The notes: generated by a model not told the origin, from the letters alone. A stretch of 64,000 bases of DNA from Pseudomonas serboccidentalis (GCF_028830055.1 NZ_CP101655.1:1388132-1452131), one strand, 5' to 3'; shown: positions 20,060-30,114, counted from the first letter of the stretch. Translations and numbers: made by a program.

Positions 20060-20506
20060 ATGAGTCAGATCCAGATCCGCCCGGTGACTGCCGGTGATCA
20101 CGCCGCCTGGTTGCCGTTGTGGCAGGCCTACCTGCGCTTTTACAACACCGAGTTACCGCAGGCCGTCACACACAGTACCTGGCAGCGTTTCCTCGATACG
20201 AGCGAACCGACCCACGCCGCCCTCGCCTGGGCCGATGGCAAAGCCGTGGGCATGGTCCATTTCATTTATCACCGCTCGAACTGGAGCATCGAAAATTCCT
20301 GCTACCTGCAGGATCTGCTGGTCGAGCCGCAAACCCGTGGCACCGGCGTCGGGCGTCTGCTGATCGAGCACGTCTACGCCACCGCCAAGGCTGATGGCTG
20401 CTGCAAGGTCCACTGGCTGACCCACGAGAGCAACGCAACCGCGATCCAGCTCTACGAGCGCATCGCCGAACGCCCCGGATTCATCCAGTTTCGCAAAGCC
20501 ATTTAA
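20060..20506 (+). CDS. GNAT-family N-acetyltransferase
   Basis: A 148-residue single-domain GNAT protein. The acetyl-CoA binding segment is seen as LQDLLVEPQTRGTGVGRLLI (motif A, Q/R-x-x-G-x-G at about residues 92-100), and motif B as KVHWLTHESNATAIQLYERI. The substrate is not predictable. It lies 9 bp after paiB with its own AAGGA and 12 bp before a second acetyltransferase gene, so the three are almost certainly co-transcribed. Pairing with PaiB suggests a PaiA-like polyamine N-acetyltransferase as one possibility. Confidence 0.9.
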   Translation: MSQIQIRPVTAGDHAAWLPLWQAYLRFYNTELPQAVTHSTWQRFLDTSEPTHAALAWADGKAVGMVHFIYHRSNWSIENSCYLQDLLVEPQTRGTGVGRLLIEHVYATAKADGCCKVHWLTHESNATAIQLYERIAERPGFIQFRKAI

Positions 20507-20518
20507 GGAGCCGCGTAC

Positions 20519-21190
20519 ATGACCACTTCACTTGCCGACTGGAAAGGCGTCCCCGCCCCCACTGCCACCTTGTTCGAAGGCCGCTTCATCCGCCTGGAAC
20601 GACTCGACCCGGCACGCCATGGCGACGAGCTGTTCAACGTCCTCCAAGGCCCAGGTGCCGACCCGAAACTCTGGGACTATTTGCCCTACGGCCCGTTCCC
20701 GCAGCGCAGCGTTTTCAATGACTGGCTGAACAACCATGCGGCCAGCAGCGATCCGTATTTCTTCAGCATCGTCGACCGCGCCACGGGTCAGGTGCAGGGC
20801 ATTCTCAGCCTGATGTCGATTGTCCCGGCTCACGGCCGCATCGAAATCGGCCACGTCACCTTCGGCGCGCCGATGCAACGCTCACCGAAAAGCACTGAAG
20901 CGGTGTACCTGCTCGCCAAATACGCCTTCGCGCTGGGCTACCGTCGCCTGGAATGGAAATGCAACAACGGCAACGCCCGCTCCAAATACGCCGCCGAGCG
21001 CCTGGGTTTCAGCTTCGAAGGCGTGTTCCGCCAGCACATGGTGGTCAAGGGTCAGAACCGCGATACCGCGTGGTATTCGATCCTGGATTCGGAATGGCCG
21101 GCGATTGCGGCGGGGTTCGAGCAGTGGTTGAGCGATGAAAACCAGACACCGACCGGGCAGGTGAAAGGATTGGTCGAGTGCCGTTCCTGA
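20519..21190 (+). CDS. GNAT-family acetyltransferase, RimJ/RimL-like
   Basis: A 223-residue acetyltransferase of the RimJ/RimL (acetyltransf_3) type. It starts with the usual 'large-family' block LFEGRFIRLERLDPARHGDE and carries IEIGHVTFGAPMQRSPKSTE at the beta-4/alpha-3 region and LGYRRLEWKCNNGNARSKYA in the C-terminal half. Members acetylate protein N-termini or small molecules; no specific substrate can be named. AAGGAG lies close upstream of the ATG, and the gene is the last of the paiB-GNAT-GNAT unit, followed by a REP-type inverted repeat. Confidence 0.9.
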   Translation: MTTSLADWKGVPAPTATLFEGRFIRLERLDPARHGDELFNVLQGPGADPKLWDYLPYGPFPQRSVFNDWLNNHAASSDPYFFSIVDRATGQVQGILSLMSIVPAHGRIEIGHVTFGAPMQRSPKSTEAVYLLAKYAFALGYRRLEWKCNNGNARSKYAAERLGFSFEGVFRQHMVVKGQNRDTAWYSILDSEWPAIAAGFEQWLSDENQTPTGQVKGLVECRS

Positions 21191-21207
21191 GTCTGTAAAC
21201 GTAGAAA

Positions 21208-21260
21208 ATCGCAGCCTGCGGCAACTCCTCACCCTGTAGGAGCTGCCGCAGGCTGCGATC
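21208..21260. repeat. Imperfect REP inverted repeat ('GATCGCAGCCTGCGGCAG' family)
   Basis: ATCGCAGCCTGCGGCAACTCCT at 21208-21229 is complementary, with small differences, to 21235-21260 (TGTAGGAGCTGCCGCAGGCT...). The spacer is very short, and the convergent genes on either side end next to it, so it may act as a two-way terminator. Confidence 0.8.
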
Positions 21261-21273
21261 TCTTGATCTTTAT

Positions 21274-22185
21274 TTACACCAGCTTCTGCGCCAGCACCGC
21301 GATGTGTTCCGGGCCGATGCCGCAGCAGCCGCCCAAGTGGCTGGCACCACGCTGCTGCCAGTCCTGCGCCCAATGCAGATACCCCGGCGGATCCAGATCG
21401 TCACGCAACGGGTCGAGGCCATCGTTGGCCGTCGCTTCTTTGGGTTGCGGCGGAAACGCATTGGCGTACGCGCCGATGTGGATCTTCACCCCCAGGCGTT
21501 CGAAGGTGTCACGCGCCGCGTCAATCGCGGCACCGATCACTTCCGGCTGACTGCAGTTGAACAGCAGCGTCTCGACGCCCAACTCGGCCGCCACGGCCGC
21601 CGCTTCGGCCACCGGCTCACCGGAACGCAGACGCGGTACATCGTCGGTGTCTTCATCCTTCAGCGTAAACGACAGCCAGAACGGCTTGCCGTCCTTTGGC
21701 AGACCCGCGCGGATGGATCGCGCCTCGATGATCGAACTCTGGGTTTCCGCCAGCCACAAGTCGACATGGGGCGCCAGGCCGCTCACCAGTGGCGCCAGCA
21801 ATTCGTTCACCCGCGCCGCCTCGAACAGGTCCGGGCGATAGGAACCAAACAGCGGCGGCAACGAACCGGCCACCCGCACCGCCTTGCCCGACGCCTGTAC
21901 TGCACGCTGCGCCAGCTCCCCGGCCAATGCCGCCAGTGCCTCACCTTCAGCGGCAAACCGCGCTGCGCCGATGTGAAACGGTACCACCGCATAGCTGTTG
22001 CTGGTGATCACATTGGCGCCGCTGGCGATGTAGGCAGCGTGCACCGCTTCGACCGCTTGCGGCGCCTCGATCAAGGCCAGCGCCGACCACTCGGGTTGCC
22101 GAAACGGTGCCCCTGCGCGCTGCAATTCACGGCCCATGCCGCCATCAAGAATTACCGTTGCTGTGCCCATATGCGATTCGCTCAT
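21274..22185 (-). CDS. mmuM: Homocysteine S-methyltransferase family protein (MmuM-like)
   Basis: Transfers a methyl group to homocysteine, typically from S-methylmethionine, giving methionine. Visible family features are VILDGGMGRELQRAG near the N-terminus, the first zinc cysteine in LLFNCSQPEV, and the paired zinc cysteines in GGCCGIGPEHI near the C-terminus. There is no cobalamin-binding domain, as expected for the B12-independent MmuM type. Starts at 22206 (GTG), 22185 (ATG) and 22170 (ATG) are all possible; none has a strong ribosome-binding site, and 22185 is a compromise. It is divergent from an ABC binding protein/permease pair, which suggests linked uptake of the methyl donor or methionine. 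Confidence 0.88.
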   Translation of the reverse strand: MSESHMGTATVILDGGMGRELQRAGAPFRQPEWSALALIEAPQAVEAVHAAYIASGANVITSNSYAVVPFHIGAARFAAEGEALAALAGELAQRAVQASGKAVRVAGSLPPLFGSYRPDLFEAARVNELLAPLVSGLAPHVDLWLAETQSSIIEARSIRAGLPKDGKPFWLSFTLKDEDTDDVPRLRSGEPVAEAAAVAAELGVETLLFNCSQPEVIGAAIDAARDTFERLGVKIHIGAYANAFPPQPKEATANDGLDPLRDDLDPPGYLHWAQDWQQRGASHLGGCCGIGPEHIAVLAQKLV

Positions 22186-22280
22186 ATGCTTATGAAAATA
22201 ACTCACTACCGGAGTAGTTCTTATAACTATTTAATACGCACCATCCGGTTAATAACAACCCCTTTTTTCAGGTATCGACT

Positions 22281-23102
22281 GTGAAACTTCAACCGCTACT
22301 GGCCCTGGGCCTGACGATTCTGGCCGCCTCCACCCAAGCCTTCGGTGGCGCCACACTCGATCGCGTCGAGCAGAAAAAAGAACTGGTCGGTGTGCTGATG
22401 GAAAGCTATCCACCGTTCTCGTTTCTCAATGAGCAGAACCAGCTCGACGGTTTCGATGTGGATGTCGCCAAAGCCGTCGCTGACAAGCTGGGGGTCAAGC
22501 TGCGCCTCGAAACGCCATCCTGGGACGTCATTGCGGCTGGCCGCTGGAGCGGACGCTATGACATCTGCATCTGCTCCATGACGCCCAGCAAGGCACGCGC
22601 CGAAGTGTTCGATTTTCCGGTCGAGTACTACGCCTCGCCAGCGGTGATCGTGGTCAACGCCAAGGACGATCGCATCCACGGCGCCAAGGATCTGAGCGGC
22701 AAGAAAGTCGGTCTGACCAGCGCCTCCAGCTATGAAAGTTATCTGAACAAGAACCTGGTCATCGAAGGCGCCGAAGACACGCGCCTGGAGTACCCGTTCG
22801 AGGACGTGCAGATCGCCCCGTACGATACCGACAACGTCGCCTTCCAGGACCTGGGCCTGGGTGCCGGTGTGCGTCTGGATGCCATCCTCACCAATCTGGT
22901 CACCGCGCAACCGCGCCTGAATCAGGACAAACGTTTCAAACTGGCCGGCGAGCCGCTGTACGCGGAGCCCAACTCGGTCGCCATCGAAAAGGGTGACGCG
23001 CAGTGGGACGCCAAGGTGCGCGAGGTGTTTGCGCAACTCAAGCAGGACGGCACGCTGAGCAAGCTGTCGCAAAAATGGATCGGCACCGATATCAGCCAAT
23101 GA
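22281..23102 (+). CDS. Amino-acid ABC transporter periplasmic binding protein (family 3)
   Basis: A 273-residue solute-binding protein with signal peptide MKLQPLLALGLTILAASTQA and the family-3 domain from about residue 35 (LVGVLMESYPPFSFLNEQNQ, LDGFDVDVAKAVADKLGVKL). Conserved ligand-site pieces include CICSMTPSKAR and KVGLTSASSYE. A GTG is used as start, with CAGG 8 bp upstream; no ATG is available nearby. The stop overlaps the ATG of the permease. The substrate is unknown. The divergent homocysteine methyltransferase suggests a sulfur amino acid such as methionine or S-methylmethionine (inference). Confidence 0.9.
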   Translation: MKLQPLLALGLTILAASTQAFGGATLDRVEQKKELVGVLMESYPPFSFLNEQNQLDGFDVDVAKAVADKLGVKLRLETPSWDVIAAGRWSGRYDICICSMTPSKARAEVFDFPVEYYASPAVIVVNAKDDRIHGAKDLSGKKVGLTSASSYESYLNKNLVIEGAEDTRLEYPFEDVQIAPYDTDNVAFQDLGLGAGVRLDAILTNLVTAQPRLNQDKRFKLAGEPLYAEPNSVAIEKGDAQWDAKVREVFAQLKQDGTLSKLSQKWIGTDISQ

Positions 23103-23935
23103 CTGCCTTCCCGACACCTCCACAACCGCCCCTACCGGTAGCTGAATCGCGCCTGCAACGGCTGTTTGGTTTCCGCACGCGCCTGTACCTGACGTGGGCG
23201 GCGATGTTCAGCCTGTTCGCCAGTTTTTTCCTGAGCTTCGATCTGAAGCTCTCGATCATCCTCGACAAGCTGCCGAACCTGCTCGGCGTGCACCTGGCGC
23301 CCAACGGCTTTTTGCAGGGCGCGGCGCTGACTCTGTTTCTATGTGCCTGCGCGATTGTCGCCTCGTCATTGCTGGGCTTCATCACGGCCCTGGCGCGCCT
23401 GTCGAAAAGCGCCGTGGCATTCGGCATCGCCAGTTTCTACACCTCGTTCTTCCGCGGCACACCGCTGCTGATCCAGATCCTGCTGATCTACCTCGGCCTG
23501 CCGCAACTGGGCGTCGTGCCCGGTGCGGTGGTAGCCGGGATCATTGCCCTGTCTCTGAACTATGGCGCGTACCTCAGCGAGATCTTCCGCGCCGGCATCC
23601 TCGGCGTGCCCTATGGTCAGCGCGAAGCCTCACTGGCGCTGGGGATGCGCGAGAGTGTGATTTTCTGGCGGATCACCCTGCCCCAGGCCATGCGCACCAT
23701 CATCCCGCCGACCACCAACCAGTTCATCTCGATGCTCAAAGACTCGTCACTGATCTCGGTGATGGGCGTGTGGGAAGTGATGTTCCTGGCCCAGTCCTAC
23801 GGGCGTTCGAGCTACCGCTACATCGAGATGCTGACCACGGCGGCGATCATTTACTGGCTGATGTCGATCGGCCTGGAATTGATTCAGGCGCGAATGGAGC
23901 GCCATTACGGCAAGGCCTACGCGCATCGCCGTTGA
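23099..23935 (+). CDS. Polar amino-acid ABC transporter permease (HisM/GltK family)
   Basis: A 278-residue inner-membrane permease. The EAA-loop region is typical for the family: GQREASLALGMRESVIFWRI, LPQAMRTIIPPTTNQFISML. About five hydrophobic segments precede and follow it, and the early block TSFFRGTPLLIQILLIYLGL is diagnostic for polar amino-acid permeases. The ATG at 23099 overlaps the binding-protein stop (ATGA), so the two are translationally coupled. No ATPase gene follows on this strand; the ATP-binding subunit must come from elsewhere or be shared. Confidence 0.9.
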   Translation: MTAFPTPPQPPLPVAESRLQRLFGFRTRLYLTWAAMFSLFASFFLSFDLKLSIILDKLPNLLGVHLAPNGFLQGAALTLFLCACAIVASSLLGFITALARLSKSAVAFGIASFYTSFFRGTPLLIQILLIYLGLPQLGVVPGAVVAGIIALSLNYGAYLSEIFRAGILGVPYGQREASLALGMRESVIFWRITLPQAMRTIIPPTTNQFISMLKDSSLISVMGVWEVMFLAQSYGRSSYRYIEMLTTAAIIYWLMSIGLELIQARMERHYGKAYAHRR

Positions 23936-24172
23936 GGTGATCGGCTGCCCTCGGGCGCGCTTCAGTCGTTCATACCCCGAGCCTGTGCAGCGACAACGTC
24001 ACTTGTAGGAAAGGGCGACGGGCCGGTAGGAAGTATTTCGCAATTCTGCGCCAGGTCGTCGTTTTCCGCTGTTCAATCCGACGTCGCCTGCAACCGTGTG
24101 CGATCCAGCTGACATCGGTGTCGCCCGGCGCCAACTTAGAGTTTGGCCTCCTTCCAAGAGAGGCTGAACTCG

Positions 24173-26431
24173 ATGCCCGTTCAATTTCACTATCGACCTA
24201 AACATCTGGCTCTGGCCATTTCACTGGCGCTGGGTTGCGCAGACCTGTCCATGGCCCAAGAGATGCCGGTCGACGTTCAAGACTTTACGCTCGCAACGCC
24301 CGAAGCACTCAAGTCAGCCGTCGACGCTTTCATTCATCATCCGGAGACCGTTACGCACAGGATCAACAAGGGTTACAAGGCGCAGGACGGCGTATCCCTG
24401 GCACTCGATGAACGCAATGACCTCGTCACAGTACAGGCCCGAGGGAGTTTCGCCGGACGGGTCGATGGTGGTGGGGGTACCAACCTGCTGCAACTCGATG
24501 CGGACAAAAAAGGAGCGCTCGATGAAACCCGGAACTTCGACGGGCTGGAGGTCAGGCGGGGCAAATGGACACGCAGCGGGCCGAGTGATTTCAGTCTCGG
24601 CGTGCTGATTCATCCCAAGGCGTTGCTGGTCAACGAAGGGGACATTTCCGGTACTGCCTTGACCGACGGCATATTGGTCAACAAAGGTGCAATTGGCAGC
24701 GGCGCCACCGTTTCATCTGGTGGCGATCTGACCAATCTGGGCGTCATCCACGGCATTGTGAATGTTCAGGAGAACGGCCACTTCGCCGGGGCTGGTTTGG
24801 TCAATCATTTGAACGTAAACGGGCGCATGACCCTCGACGAGGTGTATGGCGCCCCCCAAGTGCTGGGAGACCTCAATCTGTCCCGTACCGCCGTAGTGGC
24901 CTACGCGGTGGATGCCTCCGGCAATAGCCAGACCCTGGTCGTCAAAGGCACAGCCCATCTGGCAGACGCCACCCTTAAACTGGTCACCACCGGTGATTAC
25001 CCCCTAAGCAGCCACCACGCCATCCTTGAGGCCGGGAAAGTCGAGGGACAGTTCGCATCGGTCGAGAACGATCTGGCATTCATGACCCCCACGCTGCAGT
25101 ACGAAGAACAGCGAGTTGGCTTGCTCTACACTCGTAACGATGTACCACTTGAAAGTTTCGCGACCACGGCAAACAGCCAGTCGTTCGCTGAAAGCATTGA
25201 CGAGCCCCCCGCCCAGACTCAACAACACCAACCATCTCAGCAACCTCAGCAACCTCAGCAACCTCAGCAACCTCAGCAACCTCAGCAACCTCAGCAACCT
25301 CAGCAACCTCAGCAACCTCAGCAACCTCAGCAACCTCAAAAGCCTGAGCCATCCAGTCAGCCTGCAAAAGTCATAAACCCTTCTACCGCAGCCAACGCGG
25401 CTGTCGTTGCCCTGATCGGCGCCAGCAAGCCAACGGCCAGCGCGGCACTCGAGCAACTCGCTGCCGGCAGCAACGCCAATCTCGCCAAAGCCACACTGAG
25501 CAGCGTTAATCCAGTCAGCGCCAGCATGCTCTCGGCCATGCACCAGCTGGACAACCGCAAGGGTGCGCAGGATTCAAGAAATGCGCCGCGTCTGGCGGCG
25601 GGCGGCGAAGGTTCCGGACGGGTCTGGCTGCAAGCTCTGGGGCATGGCGGCGAGGTTGATCGTGATTTCGACAGCATCCTGAAACATTCCACCCAGGGGT
25701 TGGTACTGGGTTCCGACTGGCAATTCGGCGAGCAATGGCATATCGGCCTGATGGGTGCCAAAGCGCAAACCCGGTTCGATGCCCGGCAGTTCGACGGCGA
25801 TCTCGACAGCTGGCATCTCGGTGCTTATGCCGTGCGCCAGGATGGGCCGTTTGCCCTGCGTCTAGGCGCGGCCTATGGCAGTCACAATGGCAGCAGCAAA
25901 CGTCATGTTGATTTCAACGCGTTCAGCGACCGGCTCAAGAGCAACTACGACGCCAACACCCAGCAGCTCTTTGCCGAAGTCGGCTACAACCTGGGCCGTG
26001 GCAATGTCAGCATCGAACCGTTCGTCAACCTCGGTTATCAGCGCTACCAACGAGATGCTTACACCGAGAAAGGTGGCGATGCAGCACTGAAGGTCGAGGG
26101 TCAGACCCGAGCAAACCCAAACAGTATCGTTGGCCTGCGCCTGGCGAAAACCAGTCATCTGTCCAACGGCATGCAACTGACGCCGCGTCTCAGTGCCAGC
26201 GTGAAACACACCTACGGCGATCTCGACAACGCAACACGTCAGCACCTGGTCAAGGGAGGCAAAAACTTTGAAGTCACCGGAGCCGAGATGGATCGCAACA
26301 GCTTTACGCTGGATGCGGGCCTGGATCTGACTCTGTCTGCCCGCAACACCTTGGGCGTTGGCCTCACCGGCGAGGCTGGCAACGACAGCCGCAGCTACGG
26401 CGTGACGGGCCAGTGGCGCATGGCGTTCTGA
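24173..26431 (+). CDS. Autotransporter (type Va) with Gln-Gln-Pro repeat linker
   Basis: A 752-residue secreted/outer-membrane protein. A signal peptide (residues 1-~30, HLALAISLALGCADLSMA) leads into a beta-helix-like passenger with repeated Gly/Asn/Val strands (GILVNKGAIGSGATVSSGGD, LTNLGVIHGIVNVQENGHFA). A (QQP)n linker lies at about residues 354-389. The C-terminal ~270 residues form an autotransporter beta-barrel, opening GRVWLQALGHGGEVDRDF and ending in the signature terminal aromatic (WRMAF). No protease, lipase or RGD motif was seen in the passenger, so the function is unknown; adhesion is a common role. The ATG at 24173 follows AGAGG, and the upstream in-frame TTG adds a non-signal sequence. 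Confidence 0.88.
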   Translation: MPVQFHYRPKHLALAISLALGCADLSMAQEMPVDVQDFTLATPEALKSAVDAFIHHPETVTHRINKGYKAQDGVSLALDERNDLVTVQARGSFAGRVDGGGGTNLLQLDADKKGALDETRNFDGLEVRRGKWTRSGPSDFSLGVLIHPKALLVNEGDISGTALTDGILVNKGAIGSGATVSSGGDLTNLGVIHGIVNVQENGHFAGAGLVNHLNVNGRMTLDEVYGAPQVLGDLNLSRTAVVAYAVDASGNSQTLVVKGTAHLADATLKLVTTGDYPLSSHHAILEAGKVEGQFASVENDLAFMTPTLQYEEQRVGLLYTRNDVPLESFATTANSQSFAESIDEPPAQTQQHQPSQQPQQPQQPQQPQQPQQPQQPQQPQQPQQPQQPQKPEPSSQPAKVINPSTAANAAVVALIGASKPTASAALEQLAAGSNANLAKATLSSVNPVSASMLSAMHQLDNRKGAQDSRNAPRLAAGGEGSGRVWLQALGHGGEVDRDFDSILKHSTQGLVLGSDWQFGEQWHIGLMGAKAQTRFDARQFDGDLDSWHLGAYAVRQDGPFALRLGAAYGSHNGSSKRHVDFNAFSDRLKSNYDANTQQLFAEVGYNLGRGNVSIEPFVNLGYQRYQRDAYTEKGGDAALKVEGQTRANPNSIVGLRLAKTSHLSNGMQLTPRLSASVKHTYGDLDNATRQHLVKGGKNFEVTGAEMDRNSFTLDAGLDLTLSARNTLGVGLTGEAGNDSRSYGVTGQWRMAF
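25241..25339 (+). repeat. 9-bp tandem repeat (CAACCTCAG)n inside the autotransporter gene
   Basis: Ten exact head-to-tail copies of CAACCTCAG (25241-25330) are followed by one copy with a single change. The unit is a multiple of three, so copy-number change would alter the length of the Gln-Gln-Pro linker without shifting the frame. Base-perfect conservation, including third codon positions, points to recent expansion by slippage. Confidence 0.95.
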
Positions 26432-26443
26432 GCCAACACCTGG

Positions 26444-26522
26444 TGTAGGAGCTGCCGCAGGCTGCGATCTTTTGATCTTCAAAAGCAAAGTCAAAAGATC
26501 GCAGCCTGCGGCAGCTCCTACA
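26444..26522. repeat. REPIN ('GATCGCAGCCTGCGGCAG' family), bidirectional terminator candidate
   Basis: Arms of 32 nt (26444-26475 and 26491-26522) are perfectly complementary around a 15-nt spacer. It lies between the convergent autotransporter and pycB genes and could end transcription from both sides. Confidence 0.9.
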
Positions 26523-26601
26523 AAGAGAAGCGCATAGCGCGCAAAAAAAAGGGGAGCACATGCCCCCCCGAGGTTTAAAACGTTGAATCGTGGCGATTAT
26601 C

Positions 26602-28410
26602 TCAGCCTTCGATCTCGATCAGGATTTCGCCCGGATTGACCCGGTCACCCTTGGCGACATGAATGGCGATAACCTTGCCGGCAATCGCTGCCTGGACTTC
26701 GGTTTCCATCTTCATCGCTTCGGTGATCAGCACAGCCTGACCGGCCTTGACGGTGTCGCCCTCCTTGACCAGGACATCGACGATGTTGCCTGGCATGGTG
26801 GTGCTGACGTGGCCCGGTGCCGATGCTTGCTTGCGCTTGCTGCTGCCACCGCCGACGAATTCGTTGAGCGGTTCGAACACCACTTCTTCCGGCATGCCGT
26901 CGATGGACAGGTAGAAATGACGCTTGCCTTCGGCCTTCACACCGACACCGGTGATGTCGACGCGATAGGTCTCGCCGTGGACGTCGATGACGAACTCGGT
27001 CGGCACGCCTTCGCCGCCAACTTTCGTCACGCCACCAGCCTCAGGGATCGGCAACAGCACTTCCGGAACGAGGGTGCCGGCGGCACGCTCTTCGAGGAAC
27101 TTGCGACCGATGTCCGGGAACATGGCAAAGGTCAGCACGTCTTCTTCGGACTTGGCCAGTGCGCCGATGTCGGCACGCAGTTTGGTCATTTCCGGCTTGA
27201 GCAGATCGGCCGGACGCACATCGATCACTTCTTCACTGCCGATGGCCTGACGGCGCAGCTTCTCGTTCACCACGCCTGGCGCTTTGCCGTAACCGCCCTG
27301 CAGGTACAGTTTCACCTCGTTGGTGATGGTCTTGTAGCGCTCGCCGGCCAGCACGTTGAAGAACGCCTGGGTGCCGACGATCTGCGACGTCGGGGTTACC
27401 AGTGGCGGGAAGCCGAGGTCTTCACGCACCCGCGGGATTTCCGCCAGCACTTCGGCCATGCGGTTCAACGCGCCCTGCTCTTTCAACTGGTTGGCGAGGT
27501 TGGAGATCATCCCGCCCGGCACCTGATTGACTTGCACACGGGTGTCAACGGCGGTGAACTCGCTTTCGAACTGGTGGTACTTCTTGCGCACGGCGTAGAA
27601 GTAAAGGCCGATTTCCTGCAGCAGCTCCAGGTTCAGACCGGTGTCGTACTCGGTGCCCTTGAGCGCAGCAACCATCGACTCGGTACCCGGATGGCTGGTG
27701 CCCGAGGCGAAGCTGGAGATCGCGGTGTCGATGTGGTCGGCGCCGTTTTCGATAGCCTTGAGCTGGCACATGGTCGCCAGACCGGCCGTGTCATGGGAAT
27801 GGATGAACACCGGCAGCGACTGCTCGGCTTTCAATGCGCGGACCAGTTCACCGGTGGCGTACGGCGTCAGCAGACCGGCCATGTCCTTGATCGCCACCGA
27901 GTCGCAACCCATGGCTTCCATCTGCTTGGCCTGCGCCACAAAGGCGTCGATGGTGTGCACCGGGCTGGTGGTGTAGGCGATGGTGCCCTGGGCGTGTTTG
28001 CCGGAGGCCTTCACCGCTTCGATCGCCACGCGCAGGTTACGCACGTCGTTCATCGCGTCGAAGATGCGGAACACGTCGATGCCATTCACCGCAGCCTTGG
28101 CGACGAAGGCTTTGACCACGTCGTCGCTGTAGTGGCGATAGCCCAGCAGGTTCTGCCCACGCAGGAGCATTTGCAGTCGGGTGTTGGGCAGTGCGGCGCG
28201 CAGCTGGCGCAGGCGCTCCCACGGGTCTTCTTTCAGAAAGCGCACGCAGGCATCGAACGTCGCACCGCCCCAGCATTCCAGCGACCAGTAGCCGACTTTG
28301 TCGAGCTTGTCGCAGATCGGCAGCATGTCTTCGGTACGCATGCGGGTAGCGAGCAGCGATTGGTGAGCGTCGCGCAGGATGGTGTCGGTTACGAAGATCT
28401 TCTTAGTCAT
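26602..28410 (-). CDS. pycB: Pyruvate carboxylase subunit B / oxaloacetate decarboxylase alpha-type carboxyltransferase with biotinyl domain
   Basis: A 602-residue subunit of two-part pyruvate carboxylase, which makes oxaloacetate from pyruvate. The N-terminal carboxyltransferase TIM barrel opens VTDTILRDAHQSLLATRMRT and contains SLECWGGATFDACVRFL and the metal-site HSHDTAGLA. A conserved carboxylase domain follows, and a C-terminal biotinyl domain carries EAMKMET with the biotinylated lysine at K567. The start has AGGAG upstream. No membrane subunits (OadB/OadG) are adjacent, which favours the anaplerotic carboxylase over a sodium-pumping decarboxylase. The biotin carboxylase partner lies just upstream on the same strand, and the LysR gene beyond it matches the P. 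aeruginosa pyc arrangement. Confidence 0.94.
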   Translation of the reverse strand: MTKKIFVTDTILRDAHQSLLATRMRTEDMLPICDKLDKVGYWSLECWGGATFDACVRFLKEDPWERLRQLRAALPNTRLQMLLRGQNLLGYRHYSDDVVKAFVAKAAVNGIDVFRIFDAMNDVRNLRVAIEAVKASGKHAQGTIAYTTSPVHTIDAFVAQAKQMEAMGCDSVAIKDMAGLLTPYATGELVRALKAEQSLPVFIHSHDTAGLATMCQLKAIENGADHIDTAISSFASGTSHPGTESMVAALKGTEYDTGLNLELLQEIGLYFYAVRKKYHQFESEFTAVDTRVQVNQVPGGMISNLANQLKEQGALNRMAEVLAEIPRVREDLGFPPLVTPTSQIVGTQAFFNVLAGERYKTITNEVKLYLQGGYGKAPGVVNEKLRRQAIGSEEVIDVRPADLLKPEMTKLRADIGALAKSEEDVLTFAMFPDIGRKFLEERAAGTLVPEVLLPIPEAGGVTKVGGEGVPTEFVIDVHGETYRVDITGVGVKAEGKRHFYLSIDGMPEEVVFEPLNEFVGGGSSKRKQASAPGHVSTTMPGNIVDVLVKEGDTVKAGQAVLITEAMKMETEVQAAIAGKVIAIHVAKGDRVNPGEILIEIEG

Positions 28411-28423
28411 TGGTATCTCCTCA

Positions 28424-28506
28424 TAGCGGCAAGCTTCAAGCTACGAGTCGCAAGAAAAAACCGAGTCGGTTTCACTTGAAGCTTGTAGCTGAAAGCTCGC
28501 AGCTGC
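28424..28506. repeat. AGCTTCAAGCT-type palindromic repeat between pycA and pycB
   Basis: The 98-bp gap holds GCAAGCTTCAAGCTACGAG and, inverted, CTTGAAGCTTGTAGCTGAAAG. This imperfect inverted repeat is of the AGCTTCAAGCTACAAGC type common between Pseudomonas genes. A hairpin here could shift the relative expression of the two pyruvate carboxylase subunits. Confidence 0.7.
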
Positions 28507-28508
28507 AT

Positions 28509-29924
<1,416 letters not shown>

Positions 29925-29980
29925 TTGGAGGTTCCCTTGAGCCGGTGGCACCACGACCTGCTAGACCCAGGTCGACGCGT

Positions 29981-30002
29981 GACTAAATGTTTCAATTTAG
30001 TC
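29981..30002. promoter_or_regulatory. Perfect palindrome in the pycA-pycR divergent promoter
   Basis: GACTAAAT and ATTTAGTC form 8-bp perfect arms around a 6-bp spacer, 57 bp before the pycA start codon and about 113 bp before pycR. A second, shorter dyad, ATAAG/CTTAT, lies at 30062-30077. Both are candidate regulator sites; the first is the stronger. Confidence 0.5.
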
Positions 30003-30114
30003 GCAGCCCCACACTAGCGCTCGCAAGGGATTAACAAAAATGAATAAAAATTGGGTCAGGCATAAGCAAAGACTTATAGTTAAACCATCAGCCTGCCGTC
30101 AGAGCCTATAAGAA

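Noticed and set aside
25241..25339. CRISPR-like direct repeats
   Set aside because: The units are 9 bp, contiguous, without spacers, and encode a Gln-Gln-Pro linker inside an autotransporter.
26590..28479. A 629-codon open frame antisense to pycB
   Set aside because: It mirrors the conserved pycB frame, has a His/Gln/Arg-rich composition typical of antisense frames in GC-rich genes, and no ribosome-binding site. Similar antisense frames at 349-1638, 28521-30017 and 33872-35269 were dropped for the same reason.
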